Assembly (NCBI GenBank): GCA_047967505.1
Contig: CM106540.1
DNA: 64,000 nt
Strand: one strand, 5' to 3'
DNA from: Dipteris shenzhenensis
Taxonomy: Eukaryota; Polypodiophyta; Polypodiopsida; Gleicheniales
Position 1 is the first letter of the stretch; each line of letters begins with the position of its first letter. The notes beneath the pieces are model-generated. The model did no database searches. It saw nothing but the letters and a program-made list of their open reading frames with translations, and was not told the origin of the DNA. The translations under genes and the position numbers were made by a program. Below, one piece after another: positions 10,984-22,904 of the stretch.

Positions 10984-13900
10984 ATGGCTTCCAGTTTTAG
11001 TTCCAAGGTGTCTTTCAAATACCTTGAACATGCTTGGTATTTTATGGAGCGCAAATCAAAGTATTTTTTGGTGATCACTGTAGAGAATGTGTCAAGCGTG
11101 AAATATTCTCCAGTGGCAATAAGAAATGGTGGCATGGTCTCAAACATCAATATTAAAGAAAATAATTTGATAGAAGTTGTGTGCAAAGGAAAGAATGACA
11201 AGGTTTACAAGTTACGAGTTACGCACAAGCACTTCTTGAAGCCCTTACCAGATTCAATTGAGGGATCCCAAGAATTACTTAGTGCCTTAGAAGCATTGAA
11301 GAAAATGTGGGATGCATTTCCAAGTGGTGGTGTACCTTCAGCAGCAGTAAGTGCAACAGTAAGTATGCCATCTATAACATGTAACCCTCAAGTGTACCGC
11401 CAATATCTGTGGCGATAACTATGATAACTCTGGCAAGAGTAACTACAATATTTACAGCAGTAACTACAGTATCTCCAACTGTACCTACACCATCGACTGT
11501 TGTAACTACAGGAACAAGAAGGAGTGATCGTGGAGCAGATTCAAGTTCTATAGCTATTCCCAGAAAGAGAGCAAAAATAACTCCTACTCCACATGCAGAT
11601 CGTTCAAGTGTAGGTTATTTAAAACCAGGCGAAAAATTGGATAGCAATGAACAGGAGGATCTGCAAGAAGAAGATACAAGTCTCGAAGACTTTTCTATAA
11701 GTGTGGCAGACTTACATCCTCCAGAGGATGAGGGGTACATTTGGGGATTTTCACAATTCAGCATGGCCACAATGCTTATTGATTGAGCTTCATTGTTCAC
11801 AAATCAAAGAAAGCTAGATAAGACATTTGCACGCAAATTGTATGAAGATACGAGGAAAACAAGAACTCCAGTTGCCACTAATATCACTCTTCATCCTATG
11901 GCGTTTAAGAGACTTCAAGAATATGATCCTACATTGCCTGATGTCACATTTCAAAAGCACATGGACTTTCTTGATGCTTTTGAGAACTTTAGGGAGAGTG
12001 ACTTTGTTCGTGGAGAGGCTTTGTACCAAAGCCGATATGGGACTGACATCGAGAAGAGATACATGCTGGCAAAGAATAGATTCTTGGAAAGATGCAGGTT
12101 TGAGCCCATTGATGGGCAACACTTTTGTGAAGCTTGCAGGATCGCCCTTGATGAGGGAAGAAAAGGAATCTTGCCACAGGTTGAGTGGATGGAAAAGTTT
12201 CAACAAGTCATTTGTCATATATGCATATTTAACGATGACTCAAAGTACATTCTAGAATCAGAAAGGCTGAATTCTGCTCCATTTAGGTTGAAAAAAAGCT
12301 CTTCTCTTTCTGAGATCTTGATAAAGGCAAGGGAGTTTTGGATAGGCTGTGTTAAGCCACAAACAGTGAAGGACAGGAGACCTACATCTAAGTACATGGC
12401 AAAGAGGACTCGGTTCTATAGATGCTTGAAAGGTGTTGTAAGCAATACATAAGGCATACCAAGTAATAAGGTTGAGGCAAAGGATTTGAACACCGCTGTT
12501 GCAAGATATAGGGATGTTACTTGCATTGTCTTCCATGAGGACTCAGTGTTTCAGAGCATGGTGGATGTTTTCCAAGTATATGAAACAGGGAAGATATCCT
12601 TTGAGGCACCAGGGATGTTACTTGCATTGTCTTCCATGAGGACTCAATGTTTCAGAGCATGGTGGATGTTTGCCAAGCATATGAAATAGGGAAGATATCC
12701 TTTGAGGCACCAAAGCACACTGCAACTCAGAGGAAAGAAATAAAGAAACTGATGTCTATTGCTTGTGGAGAGCTTTAAGGTTTATTCCAGATGCAATAAC
12801 AGAAGAAGTATGCAAGAAGATCCTGCTTCTTTGGAAAGAAGAGCAAGCATAGCAACTTGGATGAAGTGGTCACCCGAATGATTCAAATTGAGGCTGCTCT
12901 CTCGACACTATTATTTTTATTGAAATCTGATGTTGAGTTAGCTAGGAAGTCAATTGATCTAGATAAGAAGAAAGCACTTAGCCTAGGTCGACTCCTTGAT
13001 AAGACATGGGCTAGAAAGTGGTTGGCTTCAATGGATGCAGATGCCACACCAACAAAGGATCTAAGAGCTAAAATGCCAAAGGTTGTTGAGACAGAATATA
13101 TGGACATCAAGAAAAAGGCCTTGCAGTCCACTGCCCAAGGTAGAGCAATTGGTGGTTTAGATGATGGTTCTCCATTTAGCTTCTCCTATGATATCCTGCT
13201 ATCAGAGAATGATACAAAATTTACACACATCAATGGCATTGATACAAAGCATTTCATAACAATGAGCGGTCATGCTTGGGAGAAGCCATGCCTATTTTTC
13301 ATAGATGAATTGCAAGACCTTGCAATGTCACATATAGTTGAACTTGTGCGGTTTATCATAGAAGGTCCTATGGCAGATAAGAAAAGATCAATGTTGGTCT
13401 TGTTCGTGATAGAATCACAAAGGGATGCCTTGTATACGAGTTTGACATCTGCATTTGGGTATTTACTTTCAAAAGTATACCATGGTATAGTCGTATGCAA
13501 TCATATGACTGTCTTGGAAGGCACTGCCATTCAAGTCTTGCAGCCTTTCTTAATGTGCTTCTTATCCAGGGGTGGTGGCAATCTAATCAAAATTCCTTTA
13601 AGGACTCTCGAGCTTCATTACTTTGAGGACAATAAGGTTAAGCTTGATGCAGCAATGATGGATTATAGAAAGCCGATGGATCCTAATGTGATACTAGAGA
13701 TGACAAAGAATTTACTGAATGATGGGTGGAAAGTAGCATTGTATCGAATGGGTTTTGCTGCTGAGAAATTGCTACGCCAAGGTAGAAATGTAAATGTCAT
13801 TGATACCCCCCATCAAAGTGAGTTCTTTGACACATATTACAGTTGCACTACCTTCTTTGAAGAGGAAAATGTTAAAGAAGAGGGTACTGAGAAAAATATC

Positions 13901-14513
13901 AAAGATGAGGGTAGTGAGTCTGAGGGTGATGATTCTAGCTCAGGTGATGATGAGGATGAAAGCTCTGCATCCGATGACTTACGCCAAGAAGAAATCCGCA
14001 CAAAGAATAAGGGTGATCAATTGTCAACTAAAGTCAAGTAGGCTCCACTCATCATACGGGAAGGCTCAGGTAGCAAGAAGTAGTAGTACAGCACATCACA
14101 GGAAAAGGTAAGGCTAAAGAGGTGGAAGCACTTCCCTTGAAATTAAAAGTGAGGAAGGCACCCTTGATCTTGGGTGAAGGACATGCAAGTGGATCAAGCA
14201 AGGAAGCCTTACTCAAAGAAGGTATGGACGAGGTAAAGCATGACCAAGACGAGTTACCAGGAGGCATAGATGGTTCTTCAACCATGATCTTACAGACTCC
14301 AAAGCAGCCTACTAGTCAGGAACCTAGTAGCCAGGTCCCTACTCACTAAGAACTTGGTCATGAGACTCTAGAGCAGCCTACTAGTCAGGTGCTTGGAACT
14401 GAAGACCAAACTACTAAGGACCTTGCTACTGAGACTCCAGTCTTAGAGTAGCCTATTAGTCAGGACCCTGGTAGTCAAGGGCCTGGCATTGAGGACATTG
14501 GTACTGAGTAAGA
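10984..14513 (+). pseudogene. X, copy 1: large intronless gene of unknown function (ParB-like and methyltransferase-like parts), broken
   Basis: The start is the ATG at 10984 (MASSFSSKVSFKYLEHAWYF), chosen because S2 begins the same way. The parts in order are: a globular N-terminus of about 120 residues, a Thr/Ser/Pro-rich linker, an acidic stretch, and a segment with IDGQHFCEAC (about 12104-12135) resembling the GQH motif of ParB-like nucleases. A C-terminal half follows with KPCLFFIDELQDL, FLSRGGGNL, YRKPMDP and AAEKLLRQGRNVNVID. These sit where a beta-class DNA methyltransferase has its DPPY strand, late strands and glycine loop, but the catalytic residues are missing. Then come an acidic tail (ESEGDDSSSGDDEDES) and Gln/Pro/Thr/Ser repeats to 14513. 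Compared with S2, this copy has a +2 frameshift near 11393, a TGA at 11785, a 101-base duplication and an 11-base loss near 12825. The functional assignment is inference. Confidence 0.6.
12513..12714 (+). repeat. 101-base tandem duplication inside X copy 1
   Basis: The segment beginning 'gatgttacttgcattgtctt' at 12513 is repeated from 12614. S2 has it once (from about 61888). The two copies differ at few positions, so the duplication arose in S1 after the S1/S2 split and disrupts the reading frame. Confidence 0.9.
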
Positions 14514-14699
14514 TGATGGTTGACGGCTTTGTAATCACAAGTTTTGAACTTCTATGTAAAGCGAATATCTAATAAGAAGTTTACTACTTTTTTGATTTCT
14601 TTACTCTCATTATTGTGTATAAAGATTGTTTATGAGGTCCATTTTATACTTAATGGTGTATTTTAAACTTTATGTCAAATGTATTTTTATAGTTAAGGG

Positions 14700-15035
14700 T
14701 GTTTTTTAATACCAAGTGAGGTGTATATGTACACCACTTACACATAAAAGGATTTATCTACACTACCTTTCTAAGGGGTTTATGTACACCACCTTTCTAA
14801 AAGAAATGGTCATAAAGGTGTGTGCATACCACTTATACATAAAGGTGTTTATTTACACCACCTTTCTAAGAGAATTGGTCATCTATTATTGGTCATCTAT
14901 TGATGTTCTTAGGTGATAGTAGCTCAATTCATAAGAAGTTATGAAGATGTTTATGTAGACCACCTTTGTAAGAGATTTTTGTGAAGTTATGAAGATGTTT
15001 ATGTAGACCACCTTTGTAAGAGATTTGGTTATGCA
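14700..15035 (+). repeat. Short tandem repeats 'gtttatgtacaccacctttc'
   Basis: Six or more degenerate copies of a 40-70-base unit carry 'tttatgta(c/g)accacctttctaagag', followed by 'ttggtcat' or 'gaagttatgaagat'. The last two copies (about 14935-15025) are nearly identical. The array separates X from pseudogene Y. The interval 14514-14699 holds nothing else. Confidence 0.75.
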
Positions 15036-15199
15036 TTGATGTTCTTAGTACTTAATCATAAAATCTTTTGTTTTGAGTTGTCAAATCTAGTTCAAAAAAC
15101 AACATTACTAGTATATTCAAAAATTTTGGACTGTTTTTTAGTCCATCTCTCAAATTGGACTTTACACAAGTCCAAAAATTTTGAATAGTGTGTTCACAG

Positions 15200-17948
15200 T
15201 GGGGATGGTATGTGGACACATATAGAGAAAGTGGAACACCTTTCAAGAAGGTCCACTTGTTTATTAAAGGAAATGATTCTTTGGAATTCGAAAATGTGGG
15301 GCATGTAACATGAGTAAATAAGGGTATAGTGGGTCAAGAAGGTGATGAGGCCATCTTCGTCCAAGTTAGCTTAAAAGTCTACTACCTGTCACCAACATAT
15401 TATGACGAATCAAAATATAAGAAGGACAAGAAGGATTCCATGGAAACAATGGGTTGGATTATTGTGATTGATGAAAACACAACTCCGGACATGATTGTTG
15501 ACACTATCAACACAATTGGTCAGACCATTAAAATGCCAGAAAAATAGGTGAGGGTAATGTAAAACAACCAAATACTGAGGAGATACATGGAAGAGCCTTG
15601 GTGACTATCACTGAAGTAGAGCCATTGAGGATAGCACCATCAAAGGAGGACATTATTGGTTGGAAGGAGAAAGGAGAGGGGATACACACTTTTCAATATA
15701 GTACTATCCTTTTGATCTAGATGGGTTCTCAATTCCTATTTTAAATTGTATACAAGCACCAATTGATTACGTATATAGGCCCCTAGTGGAACAACACGTT
15801 TGCAATTTGGTCAAAGAATTCTGCATGAATCCAAGAGACTACTCGACAAAGCAGATGTGATGCCTTATGATCCAAACATTGATTTGCCATTGACTAATCT
15901 ATCGTTTAAAGAGATACACACCTATGCTTATTGGGTGCTATCAGGCTAGCACTTAATTGAAGCAGCTAAAATTTTGCAATTGAGTGATTTTCTATCAATT
16001 AAAGAAATCAAAGGTGTTTATGTAAGAAGAACTGCAAGAATAGTATTGAATTGTCCAAAGCATATGTGTCCGGCTAATTTCACGAAAGGTGAATGAGGAA
16101 CTTCAAAAGAACATGAAGGATGTGCCTTACGTAGAACAACTGAAGCAGCTATGGAGTCAGTGGGTAACGTTGCATTTGGGAGGCTAGAGAAGCCTAAAGC
16201 TGGAGCTACTAAAGGACACCAATCACAAAAAGAATGGGATGTAAGGATTTCTTCTATAATTCTGTTTTTAAAAGTTGCTATCTTCGTGATATTCTTTATT
16301 AACAGTACAAGATTGGTTTTAAAACTGATCTCGAGAGTAGTATGTGATTCCATATTGTTGTTTTTGCTTTCTCTTCCTCGTGTAAGCTCGGTTTTAAAAC
16401 TGATCTTGAGAGCAGTGTGTCATATATGGTATATTAGTGTTATGCAGACTTTATTGATACTCTGCATTTGTCTTTTGGAAAAAGTTTCAACCAAAAATAT
16501 GTTCACATGATCTCCTCCAAGGATGGATGGAAATCATGCATAGATATGTTAAGGGAAATTTGCCAAATCAAAAGGGTCAAGTATCGGTCCAAGAGATGAG
16601 CACAACACAAATTCCCACTTTTGGTAAAGTGGGAGAAATCAATCAAGCAAAGGGATCTAAAAGACTAGGATCGACAATGTTTTGTTGTTTTTTGGGCATG
16701 GAGGACTCTATGATATCCACTTTGCAACATTAAATATTAGAGAAAAAGGTGATTTTATCTAGTTCCAAGGTAGCAAGCATCAAAACCATGGATGAAACGT
16801 GCTAGGAAATGAAAAGTGACAAATTCCTTCAGCCAGAGATAGCCAGAGATTGCTACTTTCCTCAAGGCAAAGTCACAAAACAATCGAGGTAAGAGTTGGG
16901 AGGAGATGAAACTAATTTATGACATCACTGATGATAGGTATTAGACTATATTTAGATATTGTAATGAGTGGTTGAAAGACTACTTAAATCCTAGCAAGAT
17001 GAAAGATGCAATGCTACCTCAAACTGCTTTGACATTCCTTACTTGGATTCATAACTCTAAATTTGGTACCTCCAATCAAAGTGTGAAAGAAATGCGATGG
17101 AAGACCATAAATGTTGGAGGCAAGTTAGAGGGACTAGAGAGTGTGAACATATACATAGAATAATGAATTGGAGTAGTTGTTCTTGATACATAGGCACCGC
17201 TGGAGCAAAAGTGGAACGTGTCCTTCTTTGAAAGATTCTTTGTAATGCTAAATGAAATAACACACAAGCACCCAAATATAGATTACTCACCTTTGTTTTG
17301 GTAAAAAATGTATCATATTTGTTGGAAGCAATCAAAGGCTTACACTTGCAATTCAAGTATCAAGTGGGTGCGTATGACACAAAATCTTCAAAAGATTCTT
17401 TGTTTAAAGATGCCTTGGAGATTTGGTTGTTTTGAGTGTGGTTTACAAAGAATCTTGTGCAATGATAAATCAATTAAAGAAGAATTCGACCAAGGCATCT
17501 GTATGTTTTGGATTATATGATGAGGATTTCGAGAACAGTGAAGATACTGATGAGGACGAAAGCCTTGAAACATTTGCGAAATGAAAACTTTATCTCTTCT
17601 TTCATTGAGTACTTTCGTCAGCCAGATCAATGCGTTGTTGATGCCTTCACAGAGGGAATTGCTACCATAGAGTCATTGAAACTAAAGAGAAAGACGCTTG
17701 CATTTGTAGCTAGGAATCAATATGAGATTGAAGTGAATGGCAGATGCTCAAATCTAGTCTCCGCATCTAAAGAGTTGAGAGTATGTGCAAACCTAGAGAA
17801 TGAAACTACAGAAAACCAAGAGGAATCACACGGTGTAGACATGCAAACTTCAACTGAGCAACAATTGGCAGGACCAATGGATGTACAGGACCAAAAAACC
17901 CTTGAGGATATTGGGAAAATGGCCCAGTAGATATTCGCATCCAAAAAG
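15200..17948 (+). pseudogene. Y: multi-exon pseudogene with ParB-like GQH motif and methyltransferase-like C-terminus
   Basis: Decayed coding segments run 5' to 3'. An N-terminal block (15213-15545) includes FKKVHLFIKGNDSLEFENVG and an acidic/Lys-rich segment. Around 15775-15990, PLVEQHVCNLVKEF is followed after a frameshift by YAYWVLSG-stop-HLIEAAKIL. The stop is TAG where CAG would give GQH..EAA, the ParB-like signature. The exon ends at 16240 before GTAAGG and another begins after AG at 16520. Later segments include WNVSFFERFFVMLNEI (17210-17260), an acidic run, and at 17590-17730 FIEYFRQPDQCVVDAFTEG with LKLKRKTLAF, which resembles the glycine loop and next strand of a DNA methyltransferase. 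The last exon ends at 17948 before GTAGGT. Many stops make it non-functional. It may continue into the phosphatase-SET gene downstream, but that junction is unresolved. Confidence 0.5.
16241..16520 (+). other. Probable GT-AG intron of Y
   Basis: The donor GTAAGG at 16241 follows a coding-like segment ending QSQKEWD. The acceptor 'ctcctccaag' ends at 16520 before a segment beginning DGWKSCIDMLREICQIKR. The intron contains two copies of the palindrome related to GATCGGTTTTAAAACCGATC, at 16311-16330 and 16386-16405. Confidence 0.55.
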
Positions 17949-18187
17949 GTAGGTCAAAAGTCATAAATCTTTAGTGATTTTAGAGGCATGTATGTAAATT
18001 TATCTTTTGAATTGTAGTGCATATTCGAAACTGATTAAGGCTTCCAAAATTGAATTGTTCATGTAAATTTTGCAAGTGCTATATTATTATGTAACTAAGA
18101 ATGATTATTGTTCTATCATCCTTTACCAATGATGAGACGATATGATTTGTTTTGAATCTGATCTTGGCTTTCAGCATGAGAGGCTAA

Positions 18188-18329
18188 GAACGGTTTTAAA
18201 ACTGATCTTATGAACTTCCACACAAAGAGCATGAGAGTAAAATGAAAGACTTATATCGATTTTATAATCGATCTTCACATCTCCCACTTGGTGGACTATG
18301 AGATGTTGAGATCGGTTGTAAAGATGATC
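18188..18329. repeat. Three copies of a 20-base palindrome family (five in the locus)
   Basis: Copies at 18188-18207, 18254-18273 and 18310-18329 are variants of GATCGGTTTTAAAACCGATC. Two more are at 16311-16330 and 16386-16405. All lie in intron-like sequence on either side of the methyltransferase-like exon of Y. Each is followed by 't' or 'ct' and a non-repeated spacer of 36-60 bases. The remaining interval 17949-18703 shows no coding sequence. Confidence 0.7.
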
Positions 18330-18703
18330 TTTTGTTTGGAAATATAACATACAATTCACTTTTGAGTTGTTATCTTTTTTTTTTATATCATGTTTATGTA
18401 GATATGAATTTAGATTTGTGTATGGAAATGTAATGTCGGATTTGCATTTGGATAATGATCAATGCTTTTTTAACTTGGTAAATACAAATTGTATCCTTTG
18501 ATGATGAGACCCCTGTGAAGATTGGGGATATAATCTAATACACCAGAATACTTAGGTTACCATTGTCAATGTAAATGAGAGAATATAATGTAGATTTAAG
18601 CTCACATTTTTAAATGTAAGCATGGACAACATTCATTGAATCCTAACTTCACTGCTTGATACTTTTGCATGCCATGATATATATGGAAATCCCCTGGATA
18701 TAG

Positions 18704-19414
18704 AAATGCTACATAGAGAAAAATCAGATGAGTCAATGGAACACATTCAATGTTCTCCATCTACGAGAACAAAGAAATTACTTGTACTTGACTTGAATGG
18801 AAATTTTCTCCTCAAGTCCAATAAATATTTCTGATAAACACAAAAGCATAAAAATTTTTAAGAGAACTTTGAAATGGATGTGTTCAATTTTTGGATAGAT
18901 TGTTTGAGCACTTTCATGTGTGCCTATGGTCAACTGCATTAGTCAAGAATGTGAATTACAAGGTTCATTTGATGGAGAAGCTTGCAGAGAAACGATTTCC
19001 GTTCTACAAAATTATGGGGCAAGATCAATGCTACAAACCACTTATAGAGATATTATATAGACCGGACAAGCCACGTGTTCAATGCATGCTTAAGCCCTTG
19101 CTTGCCATTTGGGCAAATGATAAAGAGTTTAATCCTAGTAACACTTTGCTTATTGATGATTGTCCATTTAAGGGTTGTGTAAACCCGAAAGAAAATGGTA
19201 TATATCCAGATACTTTTGACATAGTTGATACTGATGACATATTGAATGTTGAACTTCTCCCTTATCTCCTCCAATTGAGAGATGCATCAAATATAAGAAA
19301 TATTATCAAGCTTGACCGTTATGGAAATGAACCAATACATACCAATCATCATCAGTATATATCTTTCAAAGAAGTGATTTTGGAGTGGGAGGAGTTCACT
19401 ACAAAGTACATAAA
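18704..19414 (+). pseudogene. FCP1/NIF (HAD) phosphatase-like gene, 5' part, interrupted
   Basis: At 18766-18830 the frame reads RTKKLLVLDLNGNFLLKSNK, the plant-type form of HAD motif I (LVLDLNG). After a frameshift and stops, 18891-19414 reads on with LFEHFHVCLWSTALVKNV and later NTLLIDDCPFKGCVNP. This has the order and spacing of FCP1/NIF-like domains: motif I, then the '.WS(S/T)A' segment, then the LLIDD motif. Known family role: dephosphorylation of the RNA polymerase II C-terminal domain or related targets. Here motif I ends GN where the family usually has GT or GL, so activity is doubtful. The frame is cut at 19414 by an LTR element and resumes at 22202. Confidence 0.75.
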
Positions 19415-19748
19415 TGTTGAGATATGGTGCCATGTGCACATATATTAAAGACAAAGTTATGTGCTAAGGAATGTATTAAAGTAGCCACCCTAGGATGTGG
19501 ACTACATGATGTGGAGATGTGGACCAAGGATATCCACAAGGAGAGTTGTGGATCAGAGGATCCCATATATGTTGACTATTCAAAGGGCACTCTCTATATA
19601 AGAGGCCTATCATGTATTGTTGATATAGCACATTGGAATAGATTGAGTGTTTTATACTTCCTGTCTCTCTCCCCATGGCTTTCCATACTTGGTTTGATCT
19701 TTATGCTCATTAAGTATAGATTAGGCTAGTACAATCCACACTTTGACA
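19415..19748 (+). repeat. 5' LTR of the non-autonomous element
   Basis: The LTR is 334 bases and begins TGTTGAGATATGG, ends CACTTTGACA, and contains TATATAAGAGG near 19597 as a likely TATA region. By eye it differs from the 3' copy at roughly 6% of positions. Confidence 0.9.
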
Positions 19749-21812
19749 TGGTATCAGAGCTTAGGTTTAGATAAGCCTGGATTGAGATTGAGAGAGAGAG
19801 AGATCTTCATCCATTCTTTGAGAGATTTCCATCATTTGAGATATTTTTGTTCACATGAGAGATAGAGCTTTTGGGATCAAGAGTTGTTAAGTGTCCTTTT
19901 GAGAGATATTCTTGGTATTCATTCCATTCAGATTGAGAGATGATTGAGTGTTTCTTCATGGAAAGAAGTGTTCCTTTCTTCAATGATGTGTGCTTCTTTG
20001 AGAGTTTTTAGTGTTGTTGGAAGTGTGAGAAAGAAGGTTCTTTGCAAAGAGATTGTGTTGTTGATGAGGATTAAGCTTGATTGAAGCCAACTGGAGTACA
20101 AACACAAGCACAAGGCACCTACAGCATCGCCTAAGCTCACATGCATAGCCAATAACTCGCCTCTCTCACTAGCTACAAAGCTCAAGGAATAGCTTCAACA
20201 TCTTGGAGCTTTCAAACTCAGCCGCGATACTGCATCAAAGGAAGTGGCTATCAGATTCATGAAGTAAGTCATGAAAGATCTACAGCAAATGCTAGCAACT
20301 ATCAACAAAGCTCACAGTCATGGTTGACTTCTAGCTCCTTTAATGACTACATCTCCCACTACAGTTCAAGCTACCTCGACATTGCCCATGCTCCTAGTCA
20401 AACAAACAGCTTGGCTTCTGTGCAACGAAATGTAGCCCTTCAGAAAGGTGGTGTGAGCCAATCATTTTGATGGTGTGCGCAGCGCTATCCCTCTTCCCTC
20501 CGGCCTTATCCAGCAAGCTTACCGTGCCATAGAACATCAGCCTCTGTGAATTCCATGCTCTGTCTGCCTTTTACCTCTTCTCGGCTCTCCAGCAAGCCAC
20601 AAATCCCATCACTCTCACCCTTGCTATAGATTACAATGGAGCTAGCAAATTCATGATCAATATAATGGTTGTAATCTCCACAGGCCTCCTTAACATTGCA
20701 ACACTGTTCCCGTTAGAGTGTTCGCGGTTAATGAAGTCCTGTCCTACTTGCTCCTTATCAAAGCCAATGGCTACTCCGAAAGCTCCCAAACCAGCCACCA
20801 AGTCGGTAAGACAACAACTAAGGACCACCTGCACCCGGCTAACCTCCATGCAAAGGAAGGACATCCAATTACAAGAGCTAGCTCCCAATGCCTTGAGTCG
20901 CCTCCATGGAATATCTGCCTCACTCTTTCTCATCCAATTCGCCATGTCGATGCCCACGCCCGCATCTCTGTCGCTGTCATCGTGCAGAGAAGCCTCAGCT
21001 TTCTCTCTTTCTTCCCTAAGGTATAGACCTTAGGACACGTGGCATTTTTGGAACCACTCCTAGTGAGATAGGGTTGGTTGAGTTATTTAACTATGGTTAG
21101 GTTCAGTTGCTTGGGTTAGTTGGAAGTTTGTGTAACCTTGGGTTAACTAACTTGGGTTAGAAGGTTGCCACATGGCATAGTGCCACGAAGCACATAGCCA
21201 TTGCTAAGCACAGTGTATTTGTAGCATTGCCCCTGTGCCACATCATCATGCCTCTTCTTTCTTCATAAAAACTTCGACAAACCATAACTTCCAATCCAGG
21301 AAGAATTTGCATGCGCTCCTAAAAGGAAAAGTGATCACCTTTTCAAGCTCTACACGCTTGTCAAGTCAAAATCATTGTTAGCAATCGGACACTGCCATTG
21401 AAGCAAAATGAAGGTCATGGTAAGACCTTTGCAACAAATGCTAAAGCAACGCATGAACACAAAAAGCATGCCGAAAGCACAAGTGCATGAGATGACCATA
21501 GCATAGAACATGGCATTAAGGCACATGGAAGAACAAAGCATCATGCATCAAGCTACATCAAGCAAAGAAGATAACGCCATCGACATCAAGTATTGAGAAG
21601 CAAAACCTTGCCACCTTTAGTCCACACATTTGTAAATTTCAAGCCTGACCACCTAAGAGTAGCCATGTAAGCACCCAGGGGAGGATTTGATATTGTAAAA
21701 GCCACACTTGACCACCTTAAGTAGAAATGTTTGCACTAAGGGGAGGTGATGGAATGTAAACTCACATCTGACCACCTTGGAGTAGCCGAAGGATCATGGC
21801 ACCAAGGGGAGG

Positions 21813-22196
21813 TGTTGAGATATGGTGCCATGTGCACATAGATTAAAGGCAAAGGTATGTGCTAAGTCATGTGCACATAGATTAAAGGCAAAGGTATGTG
21901 CTAAGAAATGTATTAAAGTAGCCACCCTAGGATGTGGACTACATGATGTGGAGATGTGGATCAAGGATATCCACAAGTAGAGATGTGGATCAAAGGATCC
22001 CACAGATGTTGACTATTCAAAGGGAACTCTTTATATAAGAGGCCTATCATGTATTGTTGATATAGCACATTGGAATAAATTGAGTGTTTCATACTTCCTG
22101 TCTCTCTCCCCATGAATTTTTGCACTTGGTTTGATCCTCCATGATCTTTATGCTCATTAAATGATATATTAGGCTAGTACGATCCACACTTTGACA
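21813..22196 (+). repeat. 3' LTR of the non-autonomous element
   Basis: The LTR is 384 bases. It is longer than the 5' copy because a segment of about 40 bases (atgtgcacatagattaaagg onward) is duplicated in tandem near 21828-21905. Just inside it, the sequence 'gcac.aaggggagg' occurs three times (about 21670, 21734 and 21800) in a tandem arrangement, so there are two extra polypurine-like tracts. Confidence 0.9.
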
Positions 22197-22201
22197 ATAA
22201 A

Positions 22202-22554
22202 ACACTTCTTAGAGAAATCTGCTCCAAGCCAAAAGATTAGTTCGACTAGCTCAAGTCGTTTTGAGATCGTCCAACATAGTAATCGAAGGGGAGATGCTTG
22301 TGAGCTAGATAAGGAACAATCATCAAAATCCCAAGAACAAGAGCTCAAAACATGCCCAAATACTTTGGATTCTTCTAAATTGGGTCTCTTGAAGAGGATA
22401 AAGTGGCTAAATTCTTTGAATGAGATGCAAGCTTGTTTGTATGCCTTGAAATTGGGTTACAATCAATCGTATATCACTGGAACTTCTGCCAAAGTGTACA
22501 TAACAAGACTACAAGCTTCACTTGCATTAAACATGCAATAAATCTTTGAGAATG
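22202..22554 (+). pseudogene. Continuation of the phosphatase-like gene, 3' of the LTR element
   Basis: The frame left at 19414 resumes in phase as KHFLEKSAPSQKISS... and runs to a TAA at 22539, probably CAA originally because it lies 14 bases before a good donor. The exon ends at 22554 (GAATG before GTAATT). This segment has no domain I recognise; it looks like a linker of about 115 residues with a short helical region (GLLKRIKWLNSLNEMQACL). Confidence 0.75.
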
Positions 22555-22670
22555 GTAATTACTCATATTATTTGCTTATTTGTGATGCATCATTTTTGTA
22601 ATTTCCTTTACTTCTCATTATTTATGTGTAACTATTCAATAACTCATCATTCTTTTTCTTTTACGCATAG
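22555..22670 (+). other. GT-AG intron joining phosphatase-like and SET-like exons
   Basis: The donor GTAATT is at 22555. The acceptor TTTTACGCATAG ends at 22670 after a T-rich tract. The intron is 116 bases and AT-rich. Phase 1 at the donor and at the acceptor match, so the phosphatase-like frame runs directly into the SET-like frame. Confidence 0.7.
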
Positions 22671-22904
22671 GGTTCGAAGACATGCAGGAAGAATTGAAGA
22701 ATAAAATAACTCTTCACTTTGATTTTAAGTTGAATCGCTTGTGGGATCAAGATCTACCTATACCAATTACTTCTATATTCAAGCTCAATGGTGTTAAATT
22801 TGAAGTGAAGACATCATCGATTGCAGGAGCAGATTATGGCTTGTTTGTACATATGGATGTAAAATCAAAGAAAGAACTTTTGATATTCAATGGCCCAAAG
22901 TATG
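22671..22904 (+). pseudogene. SET-domain-like exon, first half, interrupted by element A
   Basis: The frame reads DLPIPITSIFKLNGVKFEVK, then SIAGADYGLFVHMDVKSKKE and LLIFNGPKY. This matches the start of a SET fold, where a G.G.GLF/V segment is followed by '.G..L..F.G'. The second glycine position is Tyr here. The exon stops at 22904, where element A is inserted, and resumes at 44217. SET domains transfer methyl groups to protein lysine. Activity cannot be judged from this fragment. Confidence 0.7.

Larger units (their letters stand above)
19415..22196 (+). mobile_element. Non-autonomous LTR retroelement with ATAAA target duplication
   Basis: Two LTRs (19415-19748 and 21813-22196), TGTTGAGA to TTTGACA, flank a 2.06-kb interior. 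The target duplication ATAAA is at 19410-19414 and 22197-22201. The primer site TGGTATCAGAGCTTA starts directly after the 5' LTR, and the polypurine tract CCAAGGGGAGG directly precedes the 3' LTR. No gag, protease, integrase or reverse transcriptase is recognisable, so it depends on another element. Around 20520-20720 a frame with hydrophobic stretches (EFHALSAFYLFSALQQATNP and following) might be a captured host exon. I do not recognise it. The insertion splits the phosphatase-like gene, and removing the element plus one ATAAA rejoins its frame. Confidence 0.9.

Noticed and set aside
7403-14513. Helitron or TIR transposon ends for unit S1
   Set aside because: I looked for matching inverted termini, CTRR ends and target duplications at the shared boundaries and could not support any. 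The right boundary differs between copies.
20631-21033. Overlapping frames of about 100-126 codons in the non-autonomous LTR element
   Set aside because: None shows a recognisable domain; only the short hydrophobic stretch is mentioned as a possible captured fragment.
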